This document shows, in pieces, positions 25,601-35,029 of a stretch of 64,000 bases of DNA. Where the stretch lies: contig NZ_JACHFM010000002.1 in NCBI RefSeq assembly GCF_014201905.1, forward strand, positions 806,001-870,000. The letters run 5' to 3'. The stretch's first letter is position 1. Every line of letters begins with the position of its first letter. Below the pieces are notes generated by a model that saw nothing but the letters and a program-made list of their open reading frames with translations, had not been told where the DNA came from and searched no databases. This DNA comes from Amaricoccus macauensis (GTDB lineage Bacteria; Pseudomonadota; Alphaproteobacteria; Rhodobacterales; Rhodobacteraceae). The position numbers and the translations under genes were made by a program.

Positions 25601-26286
25601 TACCGCTCGGCGTCGGCGGCGGTGGTCGCGGCTTCGCCCAGCATGTCATAGGAATAGCGGAAGCCCTGCGCCTCCAGCGGCCGGGCGCGCTTCAGCGCCT
25701 CGGCGATGGTCTCACCGGTGACGAACTGCTCACCCATCATCCGCATCGCCATGTCGACGCCGCGCCGCACGACCGGCTCGCCGCAGCGCGCGACAACCCG
25801 GGTCAGCGCCGCGGCGAGCCCGCGGTCATTCACCGTTGAGGTGAGTCGGCCCGTGACGACAAGGCCCCAGGTCGCAGCATTCACGAACAGCGACTTCTGA
25901 CCGCCGAGATGCGCCGCCCAGTCGCCACCGGCGATCTTGTCGCGGATGAGCGCGTCGCGGGTCTCGGTGTCGGGGATGCGGAGCAGCGCCTCAGCGAGAC
26001 ACATGAGGGCGACACCCTCCTGGCTCGACAGCGAATACTCCTGCACCAGCGCCTCGACGCCGGAGCTGCGGTTCTTGCCCCGCAGCGCGGTGACGAGCCG
26101 GCGGGCGATCGCCTCGGCGGCGGCGCGCGTCCCGGCGGGCAGCGTCGCCTCGGCCACCAGCGGCGCGAGGCACTCGGGCTCCGGCCGGCGGTAGGCCGCG
26201 GTGATCGCCGCGCGCAGCGGCGTGCCGGGGCGGACGGGCGGGGCGAAGTCGGCGAAGATGTCGGAGGCGCGAGTCTCGAATGCCAT
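22609..26286 (-). CDS. putA: bifunctional proline dehydrogenase / L-glutamate gamma-semialdehyde dehydrogenase
   Basis: 1225 residues. It oxidises proline to glutamate in two steps with substrate channelling. There is no N-terminal ribbon-helix-helix, so unlike the enterobacterial protein it is not its own repressor. The FAD-dependent proline dehydrogenase barrel (about 120-470) shows ISIKLSALHPRYVRAQAGRV and MVRLVKGAYWDAEIKRAQ. The aldehyde dehydrogenase (about 540-1000) has FTGSTEVARLIQRQLAG, LVAETGGQNAMIVDSSALAE and Cys836 in SAGQRCSALRVLCLQ. The C-terminal extension ends in the conserved INTTAAGGNASLMAMG motif of long PutAs. The Lrp-type gene is divergent across 121 bases and is the probable activator. 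Confidence 0.97.
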   Translation of the reverse strand: MAFETRASDIFADFAPPVRPGTPLRAAITAAYRRPEPECLAPLVAEATLPAGTRAAAEAIARRLVTALRGKNRSSGVEALVQEYSLSSQEGVALMCLAEALLRIPDTETRDALIRDKIAGGDWAAHLGGQKSLFVNAATWGLVVTGRLTSTVNDRGLAAALTRVVARCGEPVVRRGVDMAMRMMGEQFVTGETIAEALKRARPLEAQGFRYSYDMLGEAATTAADAERYYKDYERAIRAIGAASAGRGPYAGPGISIKLSALHPRYVRAQAGRVMGELLPRVKTLALLAKSFDIGFNIDAEEADRLEISLDLLESLALDADLAGWNGLGFVVQAYGRRCPFVLDWIIDLATRANRRIMVRLVKGAYWDAEIKRAQVDGLADFPVYTRKIHTDVAYIACARKLLAARDVIFPQFATHNAQTLATIHAMAGEPFTEGDWEFQCLHGMGEPLYEEVVGRAKLNRPCRIYAPVGTHETLLAYLVRRLLENGANSSFVHRIADPKVSVDELVADPVAIVAAEPVPGAPHDGIALPGDLYGSRRNSTGLDLSDEAALAGLSGALAGSAATGWSALPRLLAGTATGSAAPVLNPGDHGDVVGEVTSATPDEARASVRDAAASAATWAAVSPAERAACLDRAADLYQARMPVLLGLAAREAGKSQPNAIAEVREAIDFLRYYAEQARRTLGPVHAPLGPVVCISPWNFPLAIFTGQIAAALVAGNPVVAKPAEETPLIAAEGVRLLHEAGIPLAALQFVPGDGAIGAALVGAPETAGVMFTGSTEVARLIQRQLAGRTLPSGRPIPLVAETGGQNAMIVDSSALAEQVVADVIASAFDSAGQRCSALRVLCLQEDVADRTLAMLRGALHELRIGRTDRLAVDVGPVITAEAKETIEAHVTAMRARGHRVEQFALPEEAARGTFVAPTIIEIGGLGDLGREVFGPVLHVVRFRRRDMDALIETINATGYGLTFGLHSRLDETIADVTSRVAAGNLYVNRNIIGAVVGVQPFGGRGLSGTGPKAGGPLYLGRLVATPPVPPNHSASGSDPALAAFARWLAAGGHDDAADAARELGARSTLGRVEELRGPVGERNLYALHPRGRILLLPLTTTGLHRQLAAVLATGNTAVVDPGRVGANALDGLPPEVAVRVRVAGDWEADGPFAGALVEGDAARVVAVQQALAELPGPIVLTQAATTEELRGQPGAYVLDWLLEEVSTSINTTAAGGNASLMAMG

Positions 26287-26342
26287 GCGATACGCTCCCT
26301 GCAGGCGGTTGCCCGACTCTTACCACACCACCGCCCGGCGTT

Positions 26343-26388
26343 CTGACTTGAATCGGCCAGAGAACAGCGCAATCTGACTTCAGTTCAG
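26343..26388. promoter_or_regulatory. putA / Lrp-gene shared regulatory region with repeated CTGACTT
   Basis: CTGACTT occurs at 26343-26349 and again at 26374-26380, 31 bases apart (three helical turns), and the second copy begins a dyad CTGACTTCAGTTCAG (26374-26388). The spacer is only 121 bases and separates putA from its divergent Lrp-type gene. Lrp/PutR proteins bind repeated, helically phased sites of this kind. Binding is inferred. Confidence 0.45.
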
Positions 26389-26407
26389 CGATCTTGCGGG
26401 CCAAACG

Positions 26408-26878
26408 ATGCACATATCCGAGGAAATCAGTGATCTGGACCTCTTCGACCGACGGATTCTGAAGGCGCTGTCAGAGGATGGCCGCATGTCGGTCACCGAA
26501 CTCGCCACGAGAATCGGTCTCTCCAAGACGCCTGCCCAGGTTCGGCTCCGGCGGCTGATCGAGGCGGGCTACATCGAGGGCTTTCGCGCCGTCCTCAATC
26601 CCGCGAAGCTCGGCCTCGACCACGTGGCCTTCGCGGAAGTGAAGCTCTCCGACACGCGCGAGTCGGCGCTCGCCGAGTTCAATGCCGCCGTCCGCCGGAT
26701 CCCCGAAATCGAGGAATGCCACATGATCGCCGGCCGGTTCGACTATCTGCTCAAGGTCCGCTCGCCCGACATCCGCACCTACCGCCGCATCCTCGGCGAG
26801 AAGATCTCCAGCCTGCCGCATGTGGCGAGTTCATCGACCTCGGTCGCCATGGAGTCGGTCAAGGAGGCGCGCGGCTGA
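26408..26878 (+). CDS. putR: Lrp/AsnC family regulator, probably PutR
   Basis: 156 residues with the two Lrp domains: winged helix (about 9-60; LDLFDRRILKALSEDGRMSV, TELATRIGLSKTPAQVRLRR) and RAM ligand-binding domain (about 70-145; RRIPEIEECHMIAGRFDYLL, YRRILGEKISSLPHVASS). It is divergent from putA, the typical arrangement for PutR/BkdR-like proline-responsive activators in alphaproteobacteria. Proline as effector is inferred from context. The ATG at 26408 gives the usual Lrp length. Confidence 0.9.
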   Translation: MHISEEISDLDLFDRRILKALSEDGRMSVTELATRIGLSKTPAQVRLRRLIEAGYIEGFRAVLNPAKLGLDHVAFAEVKLSDTRESALAEFNAAVRRIPEIEECHMIAGRFDYLLKVRSPDIRTYRRILGEKISSLPHVASSSTSVAMESVKEARG

Positions 26879-26944
26879 CCCCGTGGCGTCTCAGCGGGTT
26901 GCCTGCTACGAGGGAGGTGACAGACCGGACGCGGGGGCGAAGCG

Positions 26945-28648
26945 GTGAGTGAGTCGGGAGCGGACGCGACCGCGGAGCGGCGAGGCCTGCAAGGGTGGCT
27001 CGGCTCGCTCTGGATGTCGCTCTCCGGCATCGGCCTCGTGATCGGCGCGGTGTTCTTCGCCTTCTCGCTCACGCCCTCGCTCATTCCGCGCGCCGGCGAA
27101 CTTCAGGGCGTCCTCGGGGGAATCAGCTTTGCCATCGGCTACGGCATCGGCACGCTCGCCGGTGCCCTCTGGCGGTGGTTCCAGCTGCCGGTGCCGCCGG
27201 ACCGGATTCGCCGTCCCGGAACCTGGATCGCCCTCGGGGCGTCGGCACTGGTGGTCGCGGTCTATCTCTGGCGCTCGAGCGCCTGGCAGAACTCGATCCG
27301 CTCCCTCATGGGAATGCCTCCGGTCGATTCGAGCGCGCCCCTGCGGCTGGCGCTCGTCGCGATCGCAGTGGTCGTCATAGCGATGCTGCTCGCCCGGCTG
27401 TTCCTCTTCGTCATCCGGCTGGTGGAAGAACGCGCCGTCCGGCACATGTCGCTGCGCGCCGCCCGCGCGCTCGGCCTCATCGGTGCGGCTCTCATCTTCC
27501 TCCTTGTGGTGGAGGGCGTGCTGGTGCGCGGCTTTCTCAACATGGCCGACGCCTCGTTTCGCGCCGTCGATGCGATCATCGAACCGAACGTCGCCCGGCC
27601 GGCCGATCCCCTCAAGACCGGCAGCAGTGCCTCGCTGGTGCGTTGGGAAGGGATCGGCCGGGCCGGCCGCGATTTCATCGCCTCGGGGCCAACGGCGGCA
27701 CAAATCTCCGCTGAGACCGGCGTGGCCGCGAAAGAGCCGATCCGGGTCTACGTCGGACTGAACTCCGCGGAAGGTGCCGAGGCTCGCGCCCGGCTTGCAC
27801 TCCGCGAACTGATCCGGGCCGGCGCCTTCGACCGCTCGGTCCTCGTCGTCGTGACGCCGACCGGAACCGGCTGGATGGATCCGGCGGCGATGGACACGCT
27901 CGAGTACCTGCAGCACGGCGACACGGCGATCGTTGGGCAGCAGTATTCCTACCTGACCAGCTGGATCTCGCTACTCGTGGAGCCAGACAACAGCGTCGAG
28001 GCGGCGAGGGCACTGCTCAGCGCGGTCTATCAGCACTGGACGCATCTGCCCCGGGACCACCGGCCGAAACTCTACCTTCAGGGTCTGAGCCTCGGCGCCT
28101 ACGGCTCGGACCAGTCCTTCCGGCTGCATGAGGTTCTCGCCGATCCGTTCAATGGCGCGGTCTGGAGCGGGCCGCCGTTCTCGACGCCCGGCTGGTCGTC
28201 CGCCACGAGCGAGCGCGAGCCGGACTCGCCGGAGTGGTTGCCGCGCTTCGGCGACGGGTCGGTGATCCGCTTCACCAACCAGCAGGATCATACCCATATC
28301 CCGGGCGCGACCTGGGGCCCGCTGCGCATCGTCTATCTCCAGTACGCCAGCGACCCGATCACCTTCTTCCAGCCGGCCGCGATCTGGCGAAAACCCGACT
28401 GGATGAATGCTCCCCTGGGGCCGGACGTGTCGCCTTATCTGAGCTGGTATCCGGTGGTCTCATTCCTGCAGCTCACCCTCGACATGGCCATCGCGCTCGC
28501 GGTGCCGATCGGGCACGGGCACTACTTCGCGCCGGAGCATTACATAGATGCATGGGTGGCGGTCACCGAACCAACCGGCTGGACGCCCGACTCGATCGCC
28601 CGGCTCAAGACGATGTTCGGCGACAAGCGAGGGAAACCGCGAGGATGA
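26945..28648 (+). CDS. membrane-anchored alpha/beta hydrolase (Abhydrolase_9 family)
   Basis: 567 residues from a GTG. The N-terminal half has four hydrophobic spans (for example MSLSGIGLVIGAVFFAFSLT, WIALGASALVVAVYLW, LRLALVAIAVVVIAMLLARL and ALGLIGAALIFLLVVEGVLV). The C-terminal half is an alpha/beta hydrolase with PIRVYVGLNSAEGAEARARL, VLVVVTPTGTGWMDP and the nucleophile elbow LQGLSLGAYGSD with Ser382. This two-part design matches the Abhydrolase_9 family of bacterial membrane proteins, whose substrates are unknown. It follows the Lrp gene by 66 bases but is unlikely to be part of proline catabolism. Confidence 0.85.
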   Translation: MSESGADATAERRGLQGWLGSLWMSLSGIGLVIGAVFFAFSLTPSLIPRAGELQGVLGGISFAIGYGIGTLAGALWRWFQLPVPPDRIRRPGTWIALGASALVVAVYLWRSSAWQNSIRSLMGMPPVDSSAPLRLALVAIAVVVIAMLLARLFLFVIRLVEERAVRHMSLRAARALGLIGAALIFLLVVEGVLVRGFLNMADASFRAVDAIIEPNVARPADPLKTGSSASLVRWEGIGRAGRDFIASGPTAAQISAETGVAAKEPIRVYVGLNSAEGAEARARLALRELIRAGAFDRSVLVVVTPTGTGWMDPAAMDTLEYLQHGDTAIVGQQYSYLTSWISLLVEPDNSVEAARALLSAVYQHWTHLPRDHRPKLYLQGLSLGAYGSDQSFRLHEVLADPFNGAVWSGPPFSTPGWSSATSEREPDSPEWLPRFGDGSVIRFTNQQDHTHIPGATWGPLRIVYLQYASDPITFFQPAAIWRKPDWMNAPLGPDVSPYLSWYPVVSFLQLTLDMAIALAVPIGHGHYFAPEHYIDAWVAVTEPTGWTPDSIARLKTMFGDKRGKPRG

Positions 28649-28958
28649 AGGACACTGCTCACGTCGGGATTCGGAGTGGTGAGCCCCGCGTTTCGCCGAC
28701 GCACCCATGCACGGAACGCGCGGGAGGTATTCCGTATCTTCCCTTGCGTCAACTTGACGCCGCCCACTACACTTTAGTAGTAGCTGTCAACGGGGGACTA
28801 ACAAGCGCGACACGAAACAGCTCCAAGTCCAAGTGCGCTTGCGGCTCATTCTTGCCAGTGAAACACTGCACCTCCCCGCGCCCGTCCGGGCGGTTCGAAG
28901 GGGCAAATAATCTTCGCCGGTCGGCGGGCCGGACGATCCGAATTTGACGGAGGAACAC
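28649..28958 (+). promoter_or_regulatory. 310-base spacer upstream of the pyruvate dehydrogenase operon
   Basis: No convincing gene is seen. TTGACG at 28754-28759 is the best -35 candidate, followed by a lower-GC stretch ACTACACTTTAGTAGTAG that includes a small dyad ACTAC/GTAGT (28766-28781). Further down, CGCCCG-TC-CGGGCG near 28882-28895 could fold in the mRNA leader. The aceE ribosome site GGAGGA lies at the 3' end. A promoter for aceE-aceF-lpd must lie here or just upstream; its exact place is uncertain. Confidence 0.35.
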
Positions 28959-31613
28959 ATGACCGACACGCCCGACCTCGATCCATCTGAGACCCGCGAG
29001 TGGCTCGAGAGCGTTGAGGATGTCATTGACCGAGACGGCACCGAACGAGCCCATTTCCTCCTCGATCAGGCCGTCGCGGCCGCCCGCTCGCGTGGCGCCA
29101 ACCTGCCGTTCGGCTCGACCACGGCCTACGTGAACAGCATCCCGCCCGACCAGCAGCCGCCCTATCCGGGCGACCTCGAACTCGAGTGGCGCATCCGCAC
29201 GATCAACCGCTGGAACGCCATGGCGACCGTCGTGCGACGCAACAAGAAGTCGAGCGAGTACGGCGGTCACATCGCCTCGTTCGCGTCTTCGGCGGTGCTC
29301 TACGACATCGGCCTCAACCACTTCTGGCGCACCCGCACCGAGAAGCACGGCGGCGACCTGGTGTTCTTCCAGGGCCACGCCATTCCCGGCATCTACGCCC
29401 GCTCGTTCATGGAAGGCCGTCTGTCGGAAGATCTGATGGACAACTTCCGCTCCGAGACCGGCGGCAACGGCCTCTCTTCCTACCCGCACCCGTGGCTGAT
29501 GCCGGACTACTGGCAGTTCCCCACGGTCTCCATGGGCCTCGGGCCGCTGATGGCGATCTATCAGGCCCGGTTCATGAAATACATGCACAACCGCGGCCTC
29601 ATCGACATGGCCGACCGCAAGGTCTGGGCCTTCCTCGGTGACGGCGAGATGGACGAGCCTGAGAGCCTCGGCGCCATCGGCCTCGCGGCGCGCGAGGGCC
29701 TCGACAACCTGATCTTCGTCATCAACTGCAACCTGCAGCGTCTCGACGGTCCGGTGCGCGGCAACTCGAAGATCATCCAGGAACTCGAAGGCGGCTTCCG
29801 CGGCGCCGGCTGGAACGTTATCAAGCTCATCTGGGGTTCGGGCTGGGACAAGCTGCTCGAGAAGGACGAGAGCGGCAAGCTCCGCCAGCTCATGGACGAG
29901 ACCGTCGACGGCGACTACCAGACCTTCAAGTCGAAGAACGGCGCCTACATCCGCGAGCATTTCTTCGGCAAGTACCCGGAGACGGCGAAGCTCGTCGAGG
30001 ACATGACCGACGCCGAAATCTGGGCGCTGCGCCGCGGCGGCCACGATCCGGCAAAGGTCTACGCCGCGTTCGACCGCGCCGTGAAGACCAAGGGTCAGCC
30101 GACGGTCCTGCTCGTCAAGACGGTCAAGGGCTACGGCATGGGCGATGCCGGCGAAGGCCAGAACATCACCCACCAGCAGAAGAAGCTCGCCGAGGATCAG
30201 CTCCGCACCTTCCGCGATCGCTTCGACATCCCGGTGTCCGACGACGACGTGGCGAATGCGCCCTACGTGACGCTCGGCAACGAGCAGAAGGATTACGTCC
30301 TGCAGCGGCGCGAAGCGCTTGGCGGCGCGTTCCCGCAGCGCATCTACAAGGACGCCGCGAAGCTCGAGATCCCCCCGCTCTCGGCCTTCGAGGCGGTGCT
30401 GAAGGACACCGGCGAGCGCCAGATCTCGACGACCATGGCCTTCGTGCGCATCCTGAACACGCTGCTGCGCGACAAGAACATCGGCAAGTTCGTGGTGCCG
30501 ATCGTCCCTGACGAGAGCCGCACGTTCGGCATGGAAGGCCTGTTCCGGCAGATCGGCATCTACAACCCGATGGGCCAGCGCTACACGCCGCAGGATGCCG
30601 ACCAGCTCTCCTACTACAAGGAAAGCGAGAGCGGCCAGGTGCTCCAGGAGGGCATCAACGAAGCCGGCGCCATGGCCGACTGGATCGCTGCGGCAACCGC
30701 CTACTCGGTGCACGGCGTGCCGATGATCCCGTTCTACATCTACTACTCGATGTTCGGCTTCCAGCGGGTCGGCGACCTCGCATGGGCCGCCGGCGACAGC
30801 CGGGCGCGGGGCTTCATGCTGGGCGGTACCGCCGGGCGGACGACGCTGAACGGCGAGGGCCTGCAGCACGAGGACGGCCACAGCCACATCCTCGCCAGCA
30901 CCATCCCGAACTGCATCACCTATGATCCGGTGTTCGGCTTCGAGGTGGCGGTCATCATCCAGGACGGCCTGCGCCGCATGTATGTCGAGCAGGAGGACGT
31001 CTATTACTACCTGACCGTCTGCAACGAGAACTATCACCACCCGGCGATGCCCGAAGGCGTCGAGGATGGCATCATCAAGGGCCTCTACCGCTTCTCGAAG
31101 ACCGAGAAGCCCGGCAAGAAGCACGTCAACCTGATGTCGTCGGGCACGATCTTCCAGCAGGCGATGCAGGCGGCCGAGCTCCTGAAGAACGACTTCGGCA
31201 TCACGTCCGACCTCTGGGTCGCGACGAGCATGAACGAGCTTGCCCGCGAGGCGCAGGACGTCGAGCGCATCAACCGGATGAACCCGACGAGCGCGCCGAA
31301 GCTGCCCTATGTCACCGCGACGCTGAAGGACGAGACCGGTCCGGTGATCGCCGTGACCGACTACATGAAGAACTACTCCGAGCAGATCCGCGCCTTCGTG
31401 CCGCAGTCGTTCCACACGCTCGGCACCGACGGGTTCGGTCGCTCCGACAGCCGGGTGAACCTCCGGCGGCACTTCGAGGTTGACGCGAACCACATCGCGG
31501 CGACCGCAGTCTATGCCCTCTTCAAGGAGGGCAAGGTAACTGGCGCCGACGTCGAGAAAGCGTACGCGAAGTACGAGATCGACCCGGCCAAGATCAACCC
31601 GCGCACGGCGTAA
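28959..31613 (+). CDS. aceE: pyruvate dehydrogenase E1 component, homodimeric type
   Basis: 884 residues, the size of the single-chain E1 of the pyruvate dehydrogenase complex. It decarboxylates pyruvate with thiamine diphosphate and acetylates the E2 lipoyl groups. The ATG at 28959 is chosen behind GGAGGA; an in-frame TTG 15 bases earlier would place the ribosome site inside the gene. The thiamine motif is [18 protein letters not shown] through [13 protein letters not shown] (about residues 225-266). Other family blocks are [60 protein letters not shown] and [14 protein letters not shown]. Many alphaproteobacteria use the two-chain PdhA/PdhB E1 instead. It is followed by aceF after 20 bases. 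Confidence 0.97.
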   Translation: MTDTPDLDPSETREWLESVEDVIDRDGTERAHFLLDQAVAAARSRGANLPFGSTTAYVNSIPPDQQPPYPGDLELEWRIRTINRWNAMATVVRRNKKSSEYGGHIASFASSAVLYDIGLNHFWRTRTEKHGGDLVFFQGHAIPGIYARSFMEGRLSEDLMDNFRSETGGNGLSSYPHPWLMPDYWQFPTVSMGLGPLMAIYQARFMKYMHNRGLIDMADRKVWAFLGDGEMDEPESLGAIGLAAREGLDNLIFVINCNLQRLDGPVRGNSKIIQELEGGFRGAGWNVIKLIWGSGWDKLLEKDESGKLRQLMDETVDGDYQTFKSKNGAYIREHFFGKYPETAKLVEDMTDAEIWALRRGGHDPAKVYAAFDRAVKTKGQPTVLLVKTVKGYGMGDAGEGQNITHQQKKLAEDQLRTFRDRFDIPVSDDDVANAPYVTLGNEQKDYVLQRREALGGAFPQRIYKDAAKLEIPPLSAFEAVLKDTGERQISTTMAFVRILNTLLRDKNIGKFVVPIVPDESRTFGMEGLFRQIGIYNPMGQRYTPQDADQLSYYKESESGQVLQEGINEAGAMADWIAAATAYSVHGVPMIPFYIYYSMFGFQRVGDLAWAAGDSRARGFMLGGTAGRTTLNGEGLQHEDGHSHILASTIPNCITYDPVFGFEVAVIIQDGLRRMYVEQEDVYYYLTVCNENYHHPAMPEGVEDGIIKGLYRFSKTEKPGKKHVNLMSSGTIFQQAMQAAELLKNDFGITSDLWVATSMNELAREAQDVERINRMNPTSAPKLPYVTATLKDETGPVIAVTDYMKNYSEQIRAFVPQSFHTLGTDGFGRSDSRVNLRRHFEVDANHIAATAVYALFKEGKVTGADVEKAYAKYEIDPAKINPRTA

Positions 31614-31633
31614 TAAGGGACGGGGGAAACGAG

Positions 31634-33214
31634 ATGGCCACCATCGATGTCAAGGTGCCGGATATCGGCGATTTCAAGGACGTGCCCGTCGTCACCGTTC
31701 TGGTGAAGGCCGGCGACACGATCTCGAAGGAAGATCCGATCGTCGAGCTTGAGTCAGACAAGGCAACCATGGAGGTGCCCGCGCCCGAGGGCGGCACCGT
31801 CAAGGAAGTGAAGGTCAAGGAAGGCGACAAGGTCTCGGAAGGCTCCGTCGTGCTGGTGCTCGAGACCGCCGGCGGGGCAGGGGCGTCCGCCCCGGCCGCC
31901 GCGCCCGCGGCTGCACTGGCCGCGGCTCCGGCCGCATCGGGCGGCGGCACCGTCGACGTGAAGGTGCCCGACATCGGCGACTTCAAGGACGTGCCCGTCG
32001 TCTCGGTTCTGGTGAAGGCCGGCGACACCATCGCCAAGGACGACCCGCTCGTCGAGCTCGAGTCCGACAAGGCGACCATGGAAGTCCCGGCGCCGCAGGC
32101 CGGCAAGGTGAAGGAAGTCCGGATCAAGGAGGGCGACAAGGTCTCCGAGGGCTCCGTCATCCTCGTCCTCGAAGCCAGCGGCGGCGCACCCGCCGCGGCG
32201 GCGACCGCGCCGGAATCCGCAGCGCCGGTCAGCGCCGCGTCCGCCGGTGCCTCGTCCGACCGCAAGCCGACCGCCGACGACGCCGCCCGCGCCGCCGCCG
32301 GTGGCCAGCCGCACGCCTCGCCGTCTGTGCGCAAGTTCGCCCGCGAACTCGGCGTCGATCTCGCGACCGTCACCGGCTCCGGCCGCAAGGGCCGCATCCT
32401 GCGCGAGGACATCACCGGCTCCTTCAAGAAGACCGCTGCTCCGGCCGCCGCCGCGCCCGCGGCCGCTCAGGGTGGCATGGGTATCCCGCCGATCCCCGCC
32501 GTCGACTTCTCGAAGTTCGGCCCGGTGGAAGACGTGGAGATGCCGCGGATCAAGAAGCTCTCCGGCCCGGCCCTGCACCGGTCCTGGCTCAACATCCCGC
32601 ACGTCACCAACAATGACGAGGCGGACATCACCGACCTCGACAAGTTCCGCAAGGAACTCGACACCAAGGCCAAGGACGAAGGCTACCGCGTCACGATGCT
32701 CACCTTCCTCATGAAGGCGTGCGTCTCGGCCCTGAAGGCTCATTGGGAAGTGAACTCGTCGATCCACCCGGACGGCGACAAGCTGATCAAGAAGAACTTC
32801 TACAACATCGGCTTCGCCGCCGACACGCCGAACGGTCTCGTGGTCCCGGTGGTGAAGGGCGTCGACTCCAAGGGCCTCGTCGAGCTCTCCAAGGAGATCG
32901 GCGCGCTCTCGGCGAAGGCCCGCAAGGGCGAGCTGAAGGGCCCGGACATGCAGGGCGCGACCTTCACCATCTCCTCGCTCGGCGGCATCGGCGGCACTTC
33001 GTTCACGCCGATCGTCAACGCGCCCGAGGTGGCGATCCTTGGCGTCAGCCGCTCGAAGATGGCCCCGGTCTGGAACGGGTCCGAGTTCGAGCCGCGCAAC
33101 ATGCTGCCGCTCTCGCTCTCCTACGACCACCGCGCCATCGACGGGGCTCTGGCCGCGCGCTTCCTGCAGAAGCTCGTGACGCTGCTCCGCGACCCGCGCA
33201 ACCTGCTGCTCTGA
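31634..33214 (+). CDS. aceF: dihydrolipoyllysine acetyltransferase (E2) with two lipoyl domains
   Basis: 526 residues. Order of parts: lipoyl domain 1 (4-77, Lys43), Ala/Pro linker, lipoyl domain 2 (107-180, Lys146), linker, E3/E1-binding domain (about 229-265; [20 protein letters not shown]), Ala-rich linker, and the acetyltransferase core (about 300-526) ending in [16 protein letters not shown] with His499. It passes acetyl groups from E1 to CoA in the 24-mer core of the complex. The two lipoyl modules differ at 11 of 74 positions and are equally close to the one on E3. It is 20 bases after aceE and 10 before lpd in one operon. Confidence 0.97.
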   Translation: MATIDVKVPDIGDFKDVPVVTVLVKAGDTISKEDPIVELESDKATMEVPAPEGGTVKEVKVKEGDKVSEGSVVLVLETAGGAGASAPAAAPAAALAAAPAASGGGTVDVKVPDIGDFKDVPVVSVLVKAGDTIAKDDPLVELESDKATMEVPAPQAGKVKEVRIKEGDKVSEGSVILVLEASGGAPAAAATAPESAAPVSAASAGASSDRKPTADDAARAAAGGQPHASPSVRKFARELGVDLATVTGSGRKGRILREDITGSFKKTAAPAAAAPAAAQGGMGIPPIPAVDFSKFGPVEDVEMPRIKKLSGPALHRSWLNIPHVTNNDEADITDLDKFRKELDTKAKDEGYRVTMLTFLMKACVSALKAHWEVNSSIHPDGDKLIKKNFYNIGFAADTPNGLVVPVVKGVDSKGLVELSKEIGALSAKARKGELKGPDMQGATFTISSLGGIGGTSFTPIVNAPEVAILGVSRSKMAPVWNGSEFEPRNMLPLSLSYDHRAIDGALAARFLQKLVTLLRDPRNLLL

Positions 33215-33224
33215 GGGGGTTCGC

Positions 33225-34970
33225 ATGGCTGACATCGAGATCAAGGTCCCCGATATCGGGGACTTCAAGGACGTGCCCGTCGTCTCCGTGCTGGTGAAGC
33301 CCGGCGACACCGTGGCCAAGGAAGACCCGCTGGTCGAGCTCGAGTCCGACAAGGCGACGATGGAAGTGCCCTCGCCGCACGCCGGTAAGGTCAAGGACGT
33401 GAAGATCAAGGAGGGCGACAAGGTCTCCGAGGGCTCCGTCATCCTGACCCTCGAAGCGGAGGGGGCGGCTGCCGCCCCCGCGGCGCCGAAGGCCGCTCCG
33501 GCCGCGGCCGCGGCTCCGGTGGCGGCTCCGGCTGCGGCGCCCAAGGCGACGGGAGGCGACCTCCACGCGGAGGTCGTCGTCCTCGGCTCCGGCCCGGGCG
33601 GCTACACTGCTGCCTTCCGCGCCGCCGACCTCGGCAAGAAGGTCATCCTGATCGAGCGCAACCCGAGCCTCGGCGGCGTCTGCCTCAACGTCGGGTGCAT
33701 CCCGTCGAAGGCGCTGCTCCACGCGGCGAAGGTCATCACCGAGTCCGAGGAGATGGGCCACTTCGGCGTCTCCTTCCAGAAGCCCGACGTCGACATCGAC
33801 AAGCTGCGCGGGTGGAAGGAAAGCATCATCAACAAGCTCACCGGCGGTCTCTCGGGTCTCGCCAAGGGCCGCAAGGTGACGGTGGTGAAGGGTGTCGGCA
33901 CGTTCACCGCGCCGAACGCCATCGAGGTGAAGGGTGAGGACGGCACGAAGACCGTGACGTTCGACAACTGCATCATCGCCGCCGGCTCCGAGCCGGTGAC
34001 GCTGCCCTTCATCCCGCACGACGATCCCCGCGTCATCGACTCGACCGGCGCGCTCGCGCTCGCCGACGTGCCGAAGCGGATGCTCGTCATCGGCGGCGGC
34101 ATCATCGGCATGGAGATGGCGACGGTCTACGAGACGCTCGGCACGAAGATCACCGTCGTCGAGTTCATGGACCAGCTCATCCCCGGCGCCGACCCCGACG
34201 TGGTGAAGCCGCTGCAGAAGCGCATGGAAAAGCGTTTCGAGGCGATCCACCTCAAGACCAAGGTCGCGGCGGTGAAGGCACTCGACACCGGCCTCGAAGT
34301 GACGATGGAAGGCCCGAAGGGCACCTTCACCGACGTCTTCGACAAGGTGCTCGTGGCGGTCGGCCGCAAGCCGAACGGCAAGATGATCGCCGCCGACAAG
34401 GCCGGCGTCATCGTAGACGAGCGCGGGTTCATCCCGGTCGACAACCAGCAGAAGACCAACGTCCCCGGTATCTATGCCATCGGTGACGTGGTCGGCCAGC
34501 CGATGCTCGCCCACAAGGCGGTGCATGAGGGCAAGGTCGCGGCCGAGGTGATCTCGGGCATGAACCGGATCTTCGATGCCATGGTGATCCCCGGCGTCGC
34601 CTACACCGACCCGGAAGTCGCTTTCGTCGGCCTGACCGAGACCCAGGCCAAGGAAAAGGGCATCAAGATCGGCAAGGGTGTCTTCCCGTGGGCCGCCTCG
34701 GGCCGCTCGCTCAGCCTCGGCCGTGACGAGGGCCTGACCAAGGTCATCTTCGACCCGGAGACCGACCGCGTCCTCGGCGCCGGCATCGTCGGCCCGAACG
34801 CTGGCGACCTGATCGCCGAGGTTGCACTCGCCATCGAGATGGGCGCCGACGCCACCGACATCGGGCTGACGATCCACCCGCACCCGACACTCTCGGAGAC
34901 AATCAATTTTGCCGCCGAGATGTTCGAGGGCACGATCACCGACCTGATCCCGCCCAAGAAAAAGCATTAA
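33225..34970 (+). CDS. lpdA: dihydrolipoyl dehydrogenase (E3) with N-terminal lipoyl domain
   Basis: 581 residues, about 110 longer than a plain E3 because it begins with its own lipoyl domain (4-77, Lys43) and an Ala/Pro linker. The flavoprotein part shows the FAD motif EVVVLGSGPGGYTAAFRAAD, the redox disulfide GVCLNVGCIPSKALLH (Cys153/Cys158), the NAD motif MLVIGGGIIGMEMATVYETL, and the dimer-interface catalytic His553 in IHPHPTLSE. It reoxidises dihydrolipoamide with NAD. Lipoylated E3s are known from Neisseria and several proteobacteria. It ends the operon and is followed at once by a strong terminator. Confidence 0.97.
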   Translation: MADIEIKVPDIGDFKDVPVVSVLVKPGDTVAKEDPLVELESDKATMEVPSPHAGKVKDVKIKEGDKVSEGSVILTLEAEGAAAAPAAPKAAPAAAAAPVAAPAAAPKATGGDLHAEVVVLGSGPGGYTAAFRAADLGKKVILIERNPSLGGVCLNVGCIPSKALLHAAKVITESEEMGHFGVSFQKPDVDIDKLRGWKESIINKLTGGLSGLAKGRKVTVVKGVGTFTAPNAIEVKGEDGTKTVTFDNCIIAAGSEPVTLPFIPHDDPRVIDSTGALALADVPKRMLVIGGGIIGMEMATVYETLGTKITVVEFMDQLIPGADPDVVKPLQKRMEKRFEAIHLKTKVAAVKALDTGLEVTMEGPKGTFTDVFDKVLVAVGRKPNGKMIAADKAGVIVDERGFIPVDNQQKTNVPGIYAIGDVVGQPMLAHKAVHEGKVAAEVISGMNRIFDAMVIPGVAYTDPEVAFVGLTETQAKEKGIKIGKGVFPWAASGRSLSLGRDEGLTKVIFDPETDRVLGAGIVGPNAGDLIAEVALAIEMGADATDIGLTIHPHPTLSETINFAAEMFEGTITDLIPPKKKH

Positions 34971-34977
34971 TCCAATC

Positions 34978-35005
34978 AACGCGCCGCGACCTTCCGCGGC
35001 GCGTT
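34978..35005 (+). terminator. rho-independent terminator of the aceE-aceF-lpd operon
   Basis: AACGCGCCGCG (34978-34988) and CGCGGCGCGTT (34995-35005) pair perfectly over 11 bases around the loop ACCTTC, eight bases after the lpd stop. The outer A-T pairs put T's at the 3' side. It also lies just ahead of maeB, whose own start is 25 bases further on, so maeB must either be read through or have a promoter inside lpd. Confidence 0.8.
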
Positions 35006-35029
35006 TCATGACTCCCCAGGGGAAACGCC

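Noticed and set aside
28880-28905. GGTTCGAA stretch resembling a tRNA T-loop upstream of aceE
   Set aside because: The flanking five bases do not pair, and no acceptor or anticodon arm can be built around it.
28767-31493. Very long open frame antisense to aceE (about 900 codons)
   Set aside because: It mirrors the high GC third positions of aceE, has an Arg/Val/His/Asp-rich composition with no family motif, and aceE itself is certain.
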